From Candidimonas humi (GTDB lineage Bacteria; Pseudomonadota; Gammaproteobacteria; Burkholderiales; Burkholderiaceae_B): a stretch of 64,000 bases of DNA. Below the pieces are notes generated by a model. It had not been told where the DNA came from. It was given only the letters and a program-made list of their open reading frames with translations, and did not search any database. A program made the position numbers and the translations under genes. Positions 1 through 11,368 of the stretch are shown here, in pieces (the first letter of the stretch is position 1; the number at the start of each line of letters is the position of its first letter). The stretch covers positions 496,001 through 560,000 of the forward strand of contig NZ_JAHTBN010000003.1 of the NCBI RefSeq assembly GCF_019166065.1. Direction: 5' to 3'.

Positions 1-3547
<3,547 letters not shown>

Positions 3548-3632
3548 TCAGTCGCTGAAGGTTCTATTTGGCGTTTGTATGTGGATGTATTGGCGATGCC
3601 AGGCATGCCTGTGGCGGGGCCTGTCGCTTGGT

Positions 3633-4079
3633 TCAGCTCAGGCGCTCGATGCGGTGGGCCCACTGCCTGGCCCCTAGCTCGATGTGCTGGTAAGCGGTTT
3701 GGAAAGCATCCAGCCCTTGGCGGTAAGGGTCGGCAATATCGACGGGCGGCTGGCCTGCCTTGGCGATGCCCAGGCAATGCACTTTGCCGCGGGCATAGGG
3801 ATACAGGCGCTCGATCTCCTGTCGCTGCGAGTTTTCCATTACCAGGATCAGGTCGGCGTCGGTGCACATCCAGCCGGCCAACTGCTGCGCGCGATGCGCG
3901 GACAGGTTGAGCTGGTGCTCTCTGGCGACTGCCTGGGCCAGGGGGTCGGCCTCCTGGCCGACCAGCGCCGCGAGGCCCGCGGACCATACTCTTGTTCGGG
4001 GAAGCAACTGGCGCAGCACTGCTTCCGCGGTGGGGCTGCGGCAAATATTTCCTATGCAGACGGTCAGAATCTTGTCCAT
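3633..4079 (-). CDS. wzb: Low-molecular-weight protein-tyrosine phosphatase (Wzb)
   Basis: 148 residues, the normal size for an LMW-PTP. The phosphate loop is complete: C8-I-G-N-I-C-R14-S15. The general-acid aspartate is in the C-terminal DPYRQG segment. The expected role is to dephosphorylate the tyrosine tail of Wzc, resetting the co-polymerase. The gene starts 10 nt after the wza stop and ends 85 nt before the wzc start, so the wza-wzb-wzc order of classical group 1 capsule/colanic acid loci is kept. An overlapping longer reading frame on the same strand is a frame shadow. Confidence 0.95.
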   Translation of the reverse strand: MDKILTVCIGNICRSPTAEAVLRQLLPRTRVWSAGLAALVGQEADPLAQAVAREHQLNLSAHRAQQLAGWMCTDADLILVMENSQRQEIERLYPYARGKVHCLGIAKAGQPPVDIADPYRQGLDAFQTAYQHIELGARQWAHRIERLS

Positions 4080-4089
4080 CGGCTTGCGT

Positions 4090-5253
4090 TTACTTCGCTA
4101 CGGCATTGGTCGTCGACGTAGTGGTCACGACGGCGCCATAGCTGGGTAGCAGCATGCTGATTACGCGGTTCCAGCGCACGACCGGCGCCGGGTCGATGAA
4201 GACCACGTCATGCGGCTTCATGGCGAAACTGTCCGCAAGCACGAACGCGGTTGGCGACTTGGCATTCAGGTGGAAGATTTCCGCCTTGTTGTCCCGGCCC
4301 TTGCGTATCACATAGATTTGTTTCGGATTGGATGTCGTGGGGTTGGGGCCGCCGGCCTCGCCTATGGCTTCGGTCAGTGTCATTTGGCCATCGCGCAACT
4401 GCTGCGAATGGGGGCTGACTACTTCGCCCATCACGAAGATCTTGGATTCGTCCTGATTGACGACACGCAGCAGGTCGCCATTGGCCAGCATGAGCCGGTT
4501 CGGGTTGACCCCCAGGCGCGTGAGTTCGGGCAGATCGATGTGTATGGTGTGGCCGTGGCGCGTCAGCAGGATGGACGAGCGATCCGCTGCTTCGGTGAAT
4601 CCGCCCGCACGGTTGATCGCCTCGGGCAGCGTCATGGGAAGATCGTCCATGACTTGCAGGCCCGGATTACGCACTTCGCCGTCTATATAGACGCGGCGGT
4701 GGCGATAGTTCTGCACCCGTACCGTGAGTTCGGGGTCCTTGACGTACTTGGCCAACTTCCTGGTCAATAGCTCGCGGATCTGGTTTTCGGTAAGGCCGCT
4801 TACCTTGACGGCCCCCATGAACGGGAACTGAATGAAGCCGCCCGAGCTGACGTTGTAGCCGTTGCCTACGTCCGCCTGGCTGGGCGACCCCGTGGCGTGA
4901 TTCGACGCCACGGGTATCAAGGCAAGTTCCGGGTGTCCCCACACCATCACGTTAAGCACATCCCCCGGCCCCACCGTGTAGGCGGAGCCTTTGCCGAACA
5001 GGCGCCTTACGTCGCCCTTGACCTCCTGGGCCTGTGCGGCTTCTTGCTTTTGTATAAGTTCGGAGGTAATGGGAATCAGCGCCCCCGGCGGAGCCGGATC
5101 TTCGGCCATGTGCTTCTGCACGTCCTGCGGCGTACCCATGTGCATGCCTGGCGACAGGGCGCAGGCGGAAAGCAGCGCGGACAGACACAGGCTGATTAAC
5201 AGGCGTGGGGCTCGCAGCAGGGCGACAGGTCTTGCAAGGGCCGAATTAGTCAT
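4090..5253 (-). CDS. wza: Outer-membrane polysaccharide export lipoprotein (Wza)
   Basis: The reading frame extends to a TTG at 5313, but the ATG at 5253 is chosen because it places a lipoprotein signal (LLSAC, cleavage before Cys) at a normal distance from the N-terminus; no strong Shine-Dalgarno is seen for either. The resulting 387-residue product has a poly-export domain with SLBB repeats (for example VYIDGEVRNPG and IFVMGEVVSPH). Wza forms the octameric outer-membrane channel through which the polymer leaves the cell, docking on Wzc. Its leader carries an ops-like element (see 5448-5459), so transcription through it may be controlled by the RfaH-like protein encoded upstream. Confidence 0.93.
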   Translation of the reverse strand: MTNSALARPVALLRAPRLLISLCLSALLSACALSPGMHMGTPQDVQKHMAEDPAPPGALIPITSELIQKQEAAQAQEVKGDVRRLFGKGSAYTVGPGDVLNVMVWGHPELALIPVASNHATGSPSQADVGNGYNVSSGGFIQFPFMGAVKVSGLTENQIRELLTRKLAKYVKDPELTVRVQNYRHRRVYIDGEVRNPGLQVMDDLPMTLPEAINRAGGFTEAADRSSILLTRHGHTIHIDLPELTRLGVNPNRLMLANGDLLRVVNQDESKIFVMGEVVSPHSQQLRDGQMTLTEAIGEAGGPNPTTSNPKQIYVIRKGRDNKAEIFHLNAKSPTAFVLADSFAMKPHDVVFIDPAPVVRWNRVISMLLPSYGAVVTTTSTTNAVAK

Positions 5254-5447
5254 CAAGAATATTTTTCTATGGCGAAAGTTAGACGATGGCCGGTATTTCA
5301 CTTGCCTGTACAAGGCACTGGAAATATGCCCGAGGCGTGGCTGTGTGGTATTCGTCGGGGGGAGGGCAGCATGCTCGGAAGGGCGAATAAAGCCCCGAGA
5401 CCGACGGCATGTGTAATGGGGTTTCCCCCGGGATATTTATATTTGGC

Positions 5448-5459
5448 GCAGGCTACCGC
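5448..5459 (-). promoter_or_regulatory. ops-like element in the wza leader
   Basis: On the minus strand the 12-mer reads GCGGTAGCCTGC. It matches 11 of 12 positions of GCGGTAGCGTGC, the core of the enterobacterial ops site that pauses RNA polymerase and recruits RfaH. It lies between the RfaH/NusG-like gene (ending 5707) and wza (starting 5253), inside the probable untranslated leader. The match is read directly; the function is inferred from the match and from the neighbouring regulator. Confidence 0.6.
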
Positions 5460-5462
5460 AAT

Positions 5463-5487
5463 GTTTTTGGCTATCGTCGCCAAAAAC
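5463..5487 (-). promoter_or_regulatory. Leader stem-loop immediately upstream of the ops-like site
   Basis: A perfect 9-bp inverted repeat (GTTTTTGGC ... GCCAAAAAC) with a 7-nt loop. In the direction of wza transcription it ends three bases before the ops-like core. There is no U-tract after it, so it does not look like an intrinsic terminator; it may assist pausing or be an operator. Confidence 0.45.
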
Positions 5488-5706
5488 AAAATGGGCCGTC
5501 TGTCGTGTAGCGGCTGCTATTGTAGTAGCCGATTCCTGCACTCATGTGTCTGATCCATGGGTTTGATTGCGTGCATTTGTGACTGCTTGTTGCCATATTG
5601 ATTTGCCAGATTATGTATTGCGGCGCTTGGAGTTGGGCTATTTTTATTTTGGGCTTGCGCTGTTATCGCCTTGTTATTGGGGGCCTGACGGCAAAAATCC
5701 CGATGT

Positions 5707-6321
5707 TCAATCCACCAGTTCCAACTGGCCGTGCTCGACCCGCAATGTTTTCTGACGCCCTAGAATCTGTAGCAATATTGTGACGCGCTTGGCCGATACT
5801 GAATGCACCAGCCCTTCCAGCGTATTCAGGCCGGGCTCGCACAAGCGCACTCGTTTACCGGGCTGGAAGGGACTGATGGTTTGCAAGGGCGCCTCGTTGC
5901 GTTGCTGCTCCAGCAGTTGTATGGCGTCCAGGGTATTTGGCTGTAGTGTGGCCAGCTCGGGGCCGAAACGCACCAGGTTGTTGACGCCGCGCGTAGAGCG
6001 CACGGTGGCCAGCGACTGCTGGGGACGGGCGGGGCGCAGGAATACGTAGCGGGGAAACATAGGCTGGTACACGACCTGGGCATCGGAAACCTGGCCGTCT
6101 TGGCTGGTCGCGGGCTGCTCGGGACGTTCGGCGGCAGCCGTCCTGGGCTGCTTTTGTACAGCCTTGTACAGCGGCAAATAGGTATGGAAGCCTTGGCGTT
6201 GCAGATTCTGCACGGCGCTGTGTTCCTGGCGCGGCTTGGTATAGGCCACGTACCAGCATTGCTCACTCGTGCCGTCATGAGATTGGGCTTCGCTCGCGTG
6301 TATGTCTTGTGCGTCGTTCAT
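5707..6321 (-). CDS. RfaH/NusG-like transcription antiterminator of the capsule locus
   Basis: The frame is open to 6402, but the ATG at 6321 (MNDAQDIHAS) gives a 204-residue protein whose NGN domain starts about 20 residues in (CWYVAYTKPRQE) and continues with the family motif FPRYVFLRP. A C-terminal KOW domain follows (GKRVRLCEPGLNTLEGLV). This is the NusG-paralogue family (RfaH, UpxY, LoaP) that binds RNA polymerase at ops sites and lets it read through long polysaccharide operons. It sits directly upstream of wza on the same strand and a good ops match lies between them. It is longer than E. coli RfaH because of a linker rich in Q, P and A between beta strands of the NGN domain. Confidence 0.85.
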   Translation of the reverse strand: MNDAQDIHASEAQSHDGTSEQCWYVAYTKPRQEHSAVQNLQRQGFHTYLPLYKAVQKQPRTAAAERPEQPATSQDGQVSDAQVVYQPMFPRYVFLRPARPQQSLATVRSTRGVNNLVRFGPELATLQPNTLDAIQLLEQQRNEAPLQTISPFQPGKRVRLCEPGLNTLEGLVHSVSAKRVTILLQILGRQKTLRVEHGQLELVD

Positions 6322-6526
6322 TTCTACCAATGTCGTATCGTATCCATTTATTTTCGCTGCATATTGTTTATATATATGCAACGTCTGCCGTGTACGATAC
6401 ACGCACTAAAGCGCTACATGTGCAACATGATTTAGCACAATTTAAATGTAGATGATCGACTTAAAAATGTACTATATCCCCGCATTTATGCTTGCAATTC
6501 CCTTTGGTGAAGAATGAGGTGTCGCT

Positions 6527-6715
6527 ATGTCTGTCGTGCAACTATTTATTGCGATAATTTACGTAGTTGTACTGGTTGTTCCGGCCCAGAAGCTGTTGCG
6601 TCGCGCCGGCTATAACCCCTGGCTGGCGATATTGGCTGTGATCCCTTTGATTAATCTCGTGGCATTATGGGTTTTTGCGTATGCGCGCTGGCCCACGCGT
6701 CGCAGAGTGCCATAG
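6527..6715 (+). CDS. Small inner-membrane protein, unknown function
   Basis: 62 residues from an ATG preceded by a GAGGTG ribosome-binding site at about 6514. Two hydrophobic segments are visible (about 5-23 and 33-51), separated by a short basic loop (KLLRRAGYNPW), with a basic C-terminus (RWPTRRRVP). I do not recognise a functional family. The clear ribosome-binding site and membrane pattern support a real gene. It is divergent from the antiterminator gene across an AT-rich spacer (6322-6526) that presumably holds both promoters. Confidence 0.65.
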   Translation: MSVVQLFIAIIYVVVLVVPAQKLLRRAGYNPWLAILAVIPLINLVALWVFAYARWPTRRRVP

Positions 6716-6767
6716 GGATTTATGTATTATTCCCATTTAAATCGACGGGAGGCCGTCCCGATTATCG

Positions 6768-7631
6768 ATGTCGGCTAGTCTCATCTTTACCAAGAGCATT
6801 GCCCTGTTCCTGCTGTTCCCGGGTAATTTGCTGTTCGCCCTGCTGCTTGCCCTGTTTCTGTTGAAGACTCGCCGCCGGGCCTGGGGCTTGGGCGTGCTAT
6901 GGGTTTGCGTGCTGATGCTGGTGGTGCTGGCCATGCCGGTGGTGGGGCAGAAGCTGGTCAGCACAGTGGAAACGGTGCCCCCGATTGCCGCTGCAGCGCT
7001 GCCGCCGCCCGTGGCCGGCGTCTGCGGGGCAAGCGGGGAAGGGGCCGAGCTTCTTGCCGCGCCGGACGCTCCTGCTGCCCCTCGGGCCATTGCATCCGGC
7101 CCCTTGCAGGGGGCCCAGGCCATCGTCGTCATCAGCGGCGACATCGATTATCACCAGGCCGAGTACGGCGGCGGCTCCGCGGGGCCTTCCACGCTGGAAC
7201 GCATACGCTATGCGGCGTATCTGTATTGCCGCAGCGCTTTGCCGATATTGGTTTCGGGAGGCATCCCGGTGGAGGGCGTATCCTCGGCCGATGTGATGCG
7301 GCGCGAGCTTACCGGCTTGTTTCGGGTACCGGTGCGCTGGGCCGAAGGCCGCTCGCAGAATACCGCGCAAAATGCGCGCTATTCCTGGAGCCTGCTGCAT
7401 TCGCAGGGGATCGATACGGTGGTGCTGGTGACCAGCGCTACGCACATGCCGCGGGCGCTGGAAAGTTTCAAGCGCGCGGGTTTCAGGGTGATTGCCGCGC
7501 CCACCGGCTTCGATACGCCGCCGGTGATGGGGCTGCTGGACTATATCCCGCAGATGAGCGGGCTAGGTTTGTCGAATACCGCCCTGCATGAGTGGATAGG
7601 CCGCTTGTGGTACGACCTGCGGGGCATGTGA
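6768..7631 (+). CDS. YdcF/ElyC-family membrane protein (DUF218)
   Basis: 287 residues. The N-terminus has two membrane segments (about 7-33 and 38-62), followed by a periplasmic DUF218 domain with the family features AIVVISGD, ILVSGG, a SQNTAQNA segment and VVLVTSATHMPRA. Members such as ElyC and SanA act in envelope or peptidoglycan-precursor homeostasis. A long Ala/Pro-rich stretch (about 70-115) separates the second membrane segment from the domain. A GGGAGG box at about 6747 is far from the ATG, so a slightly later start cannot be excluded. Confidence 0.85.
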   Translation: MSASLIFTKSIALFLLFPGNLLFALLLALFLLKTRRRAWGLGVLWVCVLMLVVLAMPVVGQKLVSTVETVPPIAAAALPPPVAGVCGASGEGAELLAAPDAPAAPRAIASGPLQGAQAIVVISGDIDYHQAEYGGGSAGPSTLERIRYAAYLYCRSALPILVSGGIPVEGVSSADVMRRELTGLFRVPVRWAEGRSQNTAQNARYSWSLLHSQGIDTVVLVTSATHMPRALESFKRAGFRVIAAPTGFDTPPVMGLLDYIPQMSGLGLSNTALHEWIGRLWYDLRGM

Positions 7632-7658
7632 CCCCGCAGGCTTGTTGCTGCTGCGGCC

Positions 7659-8300
7659 TTACGAGCAGGCCTTGCCGTGATCGGCGCGTGCGCCCATCGA
7701 CCTGGCTTGCGATTCGCTCATGTATTGGCCGTTCTTGGTCTTGCCGTACCAGCGGTCGCCCTGGCAGTGGTAGACCTTGCTTTCAGTGTTGACCCACACT
7801 TTGCCGGCGCCGCCGCCGGCAGCCATGGGCGCCGGGGCGGACTGGCGCATGGCCGGGGCGTTGGCCGAGGGCGCTGTGTTGCGGGCTACCGGGGCCGCCG
7901 GCCGGGCTGCGGCTTGGGGCGCGCTTTGGGCGCCATACCATTCCTTGATGCCTTTATGGCCCGAGCAGGCGCCACGCTTGCTGGCGCCGCTGTAGGACGT
8001 GCCGTCCTTGCACAGGGCGGTAGCACCCGCGGCCGGTGCGGCGGGGGCCGCCGGAGCCGCGGCGCGAGCGGTGGGCTTGGGTGCGCTTTGTGCGCCATAC
8101 CATTCCTTGACGCCCTTGTGGCCCGAGCAGGCGCCGCGCTTGCTGGCGCCGCTGTATGAGGTGCCATCCTTGCACAGGGCCGTAGCGCCCGGAGCCGCTG
8201 CGGGCGAGGTGCTCGCCGCCTGCGCGGGTGAACTCGCCATGCCCAGCGTCAGCGCCAGCGCACCGGCGGCAAAGGTACATGCTTGTATGAATGTCTTCAT
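7659..8300 (-). CDS. Exported protein with tandem DUF3761-type repeats
   Basis: The ATG at 8300 is chosen: it has an AGAGG ribosome-binding site and begins a signal peptide (MKTFIQACTF ... SSPAQA). The 213-residue product carries two near-identical ~36-residue units starting ATALCKDGTSYSG and ending KEWYGAQSAP, joined by Ala/Pro linkers. A different C-terminal cysteine-containing module follows (VYHCQGDRWYGKTKNGQYMS). The repeat unit matches what I know as DUF3761, a small exported domain with two conserved cysteines and unknown function. The near-identity of the units implies recent duplication. Confidence 0.8.
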   Translation of the reverse strand: MKTFIQACTFAAGALALTLGMASSPAQAASTSPAAAPGATALCKDGTSYSGASKRGACSGHKGVKEWYGAQSAPKPTARAAAPAAPAAPAAGATALCKDGTSYSGASKRGACSGHKGIKEWYGAQSAPQAAARPAAPVARNTAPSANAPAMRQSAPAPMAAGGGAGKVWVNTESKVYHCQGDRWYGKTKNGQYMSESQARSMGARADHGKACS

Positions 8301-8729
8301 GCTCGTAAACCTCTTTCCTGTTGATCTTGATGTCGAACGTCGATGTGTCCGCAATGTCCACACGGGCGAAAATGTAACGCCGAAACGCCGGACGGCTACG
8401 CGGACATGTAAGCGATCGTAGAGTTTGCCTGTCCGGCCCCGGCATGGCGTGGCGTGCTGCGGCCCGACCAGTCGGATGTAGTGCTCTCTGCCGAAGAGCA
8501 GGGAGCAGGCGGTGCCGCAGTCGGCTGCGCCGGCCCGCCGAGGCCGTGTGCTGCCGGATTACGTCGAGGGAGCCATCCACCTCCTGCTTGCGTGTAGATC
8601 ATTTATGGACTGTGATTTTCCGCCCATAAAACAATAATCGCCAGTCTTTTCAATACATCGAGATACAAAATGACTGTCAGGCAGTGTCAAGCCCCGCGGG
8701 ATGTCCGTGGATGGAGCGCGCAGGCGAGC
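8301..8729. other. Intergenic stretch without recognisable gene
   Basis: This 429-base stretch lies between two minus-strand genes. The part next to 8300 must hold the ribosome-binding site and promoter of the repeat protein. An AT-richer patch near 8600-8670 could be a terminator or promoter, but I see no convincing hairpin or coding signal. A 68-codon minus frame here has no family resemblance. Confidence 0.4.
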
Positions 8730-9680
8730 TTACTTCCCGACTGCGGCGTAGCGCTGCTGGCTTGGCGACCAGCGGAAGTTGCGGCGCCACTTGCCCGATC
8801 GTTGCTGCAGGCGCAAGTCGTGAAAGCCATCGCTGGTACCGTTCAGCACGGACAGCACATTGCTCGCGTCGGTCTGGATATGGTCGCGTGTGCCATCCTT
8901 GTGCCAGTCGCCGGCCAGCATTTTCGTGTACATCATGGGCTGCGCGAAAACCACTCGCAGCTTCGCACCGTCCACCAGGAAGAGGTATAGCGCCTCGAAC
9001 GAAGCGCCGCCGCCGGCGTAGCCTTCGGACCAGCCGGTGCGCACACCGAAGGCATAGTCTTTGCCGCGCAGGCGATAGGCCGCGAAATCGAAGCGCAGCC
9101 AGCTTTGCGGCATGCCCTCGGCGCGCCCGGTTTTCGGGTCGTTGCCTATGCTTTGCGGCGCATCGATATCGGTGTCGCTCCAGTCTACCGGCGTGTCGAC
9201 GGGGGCCTGAGTGCGTGCGACCAGGCGCGGCGCGCCCTGGGCATCGCGCGTGTACACGCCGAACCAGACCTCGTGGGGCGTATCGTCGTCGCCGCTGCAC
9301 GAGCTGGGGTCGTAGTGCAGTTCCGTCTTGGCCTGCTCGGGTGTGGTGGCCAGACATACGATGGCCACATAGGATTGCGCTTGCTGCGGCCAGGGCTTGG
9401 CGCCCGCCAGAGTCAGGCGTTTCGGGTCTTGCCCGGGCGCGAGCTGCGCAAGCAGCAGTTCTTTGGTAAAACCTTGCGGCAGTTGCGTGCCGAACCCGTC
9501 GGGCTGCGGCACGCCGCCTATTTGCTGGTCGAAGGCGGCGCGCCCCTCCGGGCTCTTGATCGCCCCGCGCACCTGGTCCAGTGAATGCACGGTGACCGCG
9601 CCGGCAGGGACGCCCAGGCATAGGCATAAGGGCAGGCAGAGTGCCAGGGGTTTTAAGTTGTTAGCGATGAGGGATTTCAT
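8730..9680 (-). CDS. Exported hypothetical protein
   Basis: A 316-residue protein starting MKSLIANNLK with a clear Sec signal peptide (hydrophobic core LALCLPLCLCLG, cleavage after PAGA). The mature part is soluble, with a Cys pair (VCLATTP ... SSCSGDD) and several aromatic-rich strands (FEALYLFLVDG). I do not recognise a family. An in-frame ATG at 9692 is the alternative start; the shorter form gives a more usual signal peptide. It is transcribed away from the higBA promoter. Confidence 0.7.
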   Translation of the reverse strand: MKSLIANNLKPLALCLPLCLCLGVPAGAVTVHSLDQVRGAIKSPEGRAAFDQQIGGVPQPDGFGTQLPQGFTKELLLAQLAPGQDPKRLTLAGAKPWPQQAQSYVAIVCLATTPEQAKTELHYDPSSCSGDDDTPHEVWFGVYTRDAQGAPRLVARTQAPVDTPVDWSDTDIDAPQSIGNDPKTGRAEGMPQSWLRFDFAAYRLRGKDYAFGVRTGWSEGYAGGGASFEALYLFLVDGAKLRVVFAQPMMYTKMLAGDWHKDGTRDHIQTDASNVLSVLNGTSDGFHDLRLQQRSGKWRRNFRWSPSQQRYAAVGK

Positions 9681-9782
9681 GCCCGGAATCATATTGCAAA
9701 CCTATCGCGGGGAACATCCCTCGCTGACTGATGGGGCGCCCGCAGCGGCCTGGCTTGTGTAGGCGTGACAAAATAGTATCGC

Positions 9783-9811
9783 TTGACGTTAGTATTGTGG
9801 CTCGTTACTAT
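9783..9811 (+). promoter_or_regulatory. higBA promoter with repeated TAGTAT half-sites
   Basis: A -35 box TTGACG (9783-9788) and a -10 box TACTAT (9806-9811) are separated by exactly 17 bp. Three related hexamers are spaced 16 bp apart: TAGTAT at 9774 and 9790 and TACTAT at 9806. TAGTA at 9790 and TACTA at 9806 form an inverted repeat covering the -10 box, as expected for autorepression. The predicted transcription start falls at or next to the toxin ATG at 9818. Confidence 0.6.
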
Positions 9812-9817
9812 CACCGT

Positions 9818-10096
9818 ATGATCAAGTCCTTCGCCTGCAACGATACCGAAGCGATGTACAACGGTACGCGTATTGCCCGGTTTGTGAATATCGAGTCGGT
9901 GGCGATGCGTAAGCTGGCGATGCTGCACCGGGCGGCACGCCTGGACGATTTGCGCATTCCGCCGAACAACAGGCTCGAACAATTGAAAGGCGACAGGAAG
10001 GGGCAGCACAGCGTCCGGATCAACGACCAATGGCGCATATGTTTTGTCTGGACAGGGCGCGATGCCGAAAACGTCGAGATCGTGGACTACCATTAG
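9818..10096 (+). CDS. higB: HigB/RelE-type mRNA interferase toxin
   Basis: 92 residues starting MIKSFACNDTE. It matches the HigB group of RelE-fold toxins: RLEQLKGDRKGQHSVRIND followed by QWRICFVW and a final EIVDYH. These toxins cleave mRNA on the ribosome and are neutralised by the cognate HigA. The ATG at 9818 is used because it fits the family N-terminus; it lies only about six bases after the -10 box, so the transcript may be leaderless. The antitoxin gene follows directly. The toxin-first order is usual for higBA. Confidence 0.93.
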   Translation: MIKSFACNDTEAMYNGTRIARFVNIESVAMRKLAMLHRAARLDDLRIPPNNRLEQLKGDRKGQHSVRINDQWRICFVWTGRDAENVEIVDYH

Positions 10097-10105
10097 GAAA
10101 TGATT

Positions 10106-10399
10106 ATGCGTACCGTACCGTATCCCACTCCTGGCGAAATCCTGCTGGAAGAATTTCTGAAGCCGATGGGCATCACGCAATATCGCCTGGCCAAAGATAT
10201 TAGGGTGCCACAGCGGCGGATTAGCGAAATTATTGCCGGTAAGCGCGCTGTGACGGCTGATACCGGCCTGCGCCTGTCGCGCTACTTTGGCACCTCGGAC
10301 GAATTCTGGACCGGCTTGCAATTGAGTTTCGATCAGGCGCGGGCCAAGGACGCGCTGGCCGATGTGCTGGCGAAAATCCAACCGCGGGAACACGCATGA
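10106..10399 (+). CDS. higA: HigA-type antitoxin, XRE family
   Basis: 97 residues with a helix-turn-helix (ITQYRLAKDIRVPQRRISEI) and the conserved HigA tail (TADTGLRLSRYFGTSDEFW). It binds HigB and represses the shared promoter. Two in-frame ATGs exist. The one at 10106 is preferred because the AGGA overlapping the higB stop is 7 nt from it, whereas the ATG at 10100 is only one base away. The pair is translationally linked. Confidence 0.93.
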   Translation: MRTVPYPTPGEILLEEFLKPMGITQYRLAKDIRVPQRRISEIIAGKRAVTADTGLRLSRYFGTSDEFWTGLQLSFDQARAKDALADVLAKIQPREHA

Positions 10400-10516
10400 G
10401 CGTTGCGAAGAGCCCTCGCCATAAGGCCGGAGTTCTTTTCTAGGCGTAGCCCTCCACGGGAACGAGGAGGCCACGCTTGGCCCGTTCGAGGCAAAGGCGA
10501 AACGGGGACGGCAGTT

Positions 10517-11368
10517 TTATCTTGCCGTCTTCGCCAGTTGGGCCTGACGGTATTGCGTGATGCGCTGCTTCAACCCTGGCTCGGCGGCGGAGCGCACCAG
10601 GGCGGCCAAGTCCGCATCGCCGTGGGTATCGGCCAGGGCAGCCGCGCGCAGGGCGGCCACGGTCGCGCGGGGCGCGGCGGGGGGGCGGCTCAGGGTGGCC
10701 AGCAAGGTCTCGGCCTCTTCGGGGGTGGCGGCCGCATGGCTGGCCAGCCCGGCTTGCAAGGCCTGTGCGGCGTCCAGTATTTCGCCTTCGCAGGTCAGGG
10801 CGTGGGTGCGCTGCATGCCCACCCGCGCAGCCAGGCGCCGGGTGCCCAGCACCAGGCCGAAGCCCGCGCCGGGAAAGGCATAGCGGCTGCCCTGCACGGC
10901 CAGCCGCAGGTCGCAGGCCGCAAACAGATCGGCGCCGGCGCCCCAGGCGCGGCCGGCGCATAGCGCGATGGTACGCATCGGGGCGCGCCAGATGGCGTCC
11001 AGCAGCATCTCGATACGGACGAAGCGGGCCAGCAGGTCGCCGTCGCTTTGCGTTTCCAGGTCGCCCAGGTCGAAGCCGGTGCAGAAATGCCGGCCGCGCG
11101 AACGCAGCAGCAGCGTATGTACGGCGATGTCGGCGCCGGCCGCTTGCACCAGGGGCAGCAAAGTTTCGACCATGGCGGCCGATAGCGCGTTGCCGCGTTC
11201 GTCGTGTTCCAGCCAGAGCGTGGCCACGCCATCGGCGACCTGCAGCCGCGCCGGGGCCGCGGCGGGCGCTTGCGGCGCTTGTGCGCGCGCTTGTGCGCCC
11301 GGCGCTGCTGTCGCTTGGATTTGCGTCACTTGCGCCTGGTCCTTCTGCGCCTGTTGCGTTTTCGTCAT
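10517..11368 (-). CDS. Enoyl-CoA hydratase/isomerase family protein
   Basis: 283 residues from the ATG at 11368, which overlaps the stop of the upstream CoA-transferase by 4 nt (ATGA). A low-complexity Gln/Ala/Pro N-terminus (about 1-40) precedes a crotonase fold with oxyanion-hole segments (SRGRHFCTGFDLGD and CAGRAWGAGADLFAACDLRL). The canonical catalytic Glu pair of enoyl-CoA hydratase is not obvious, so it may be an isomerase, thioesterase or hydrolase variant. With the CoA-transferase it should process an acyl-CoA whose identity the sequence does not show. Confidence 0.85.
   Translation of the reverse strand: MTKTQQAQKDQAQVTQIQATAAPGAQARAQAPQAPAAAPARLQVADGVATLWLEHDERGNALSAAMVETLLPLVQAAGADIAVHTLLLRSRGRHFCTGFDLGDLETQSDGDLLARFVRIEMLLDAIWRAPMRTIALCAGRAWGAGADLFAACDLRLAVQGSRYAFPGAGFGLVLGTRRLAARVGMQRTHALTCEGEILDAAQALQAGLASHAAATPEEAETLLATLSRPPAAPRATVAALRAAALADTHGDADLAALVRSAAEPGLKQRITQYRQAQLAKTAR

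Noticed and set aside
5269-5553. Plus-strand frames in the wza leader
   Set aside because: No ribosome-binding site and no protein family; the region is better explained as a regulatory leader.
8396-8602. 68-codon minus-strand frame between two exported-protein genes
   Set aside because: Low-complexity, no start signal, no similarity.
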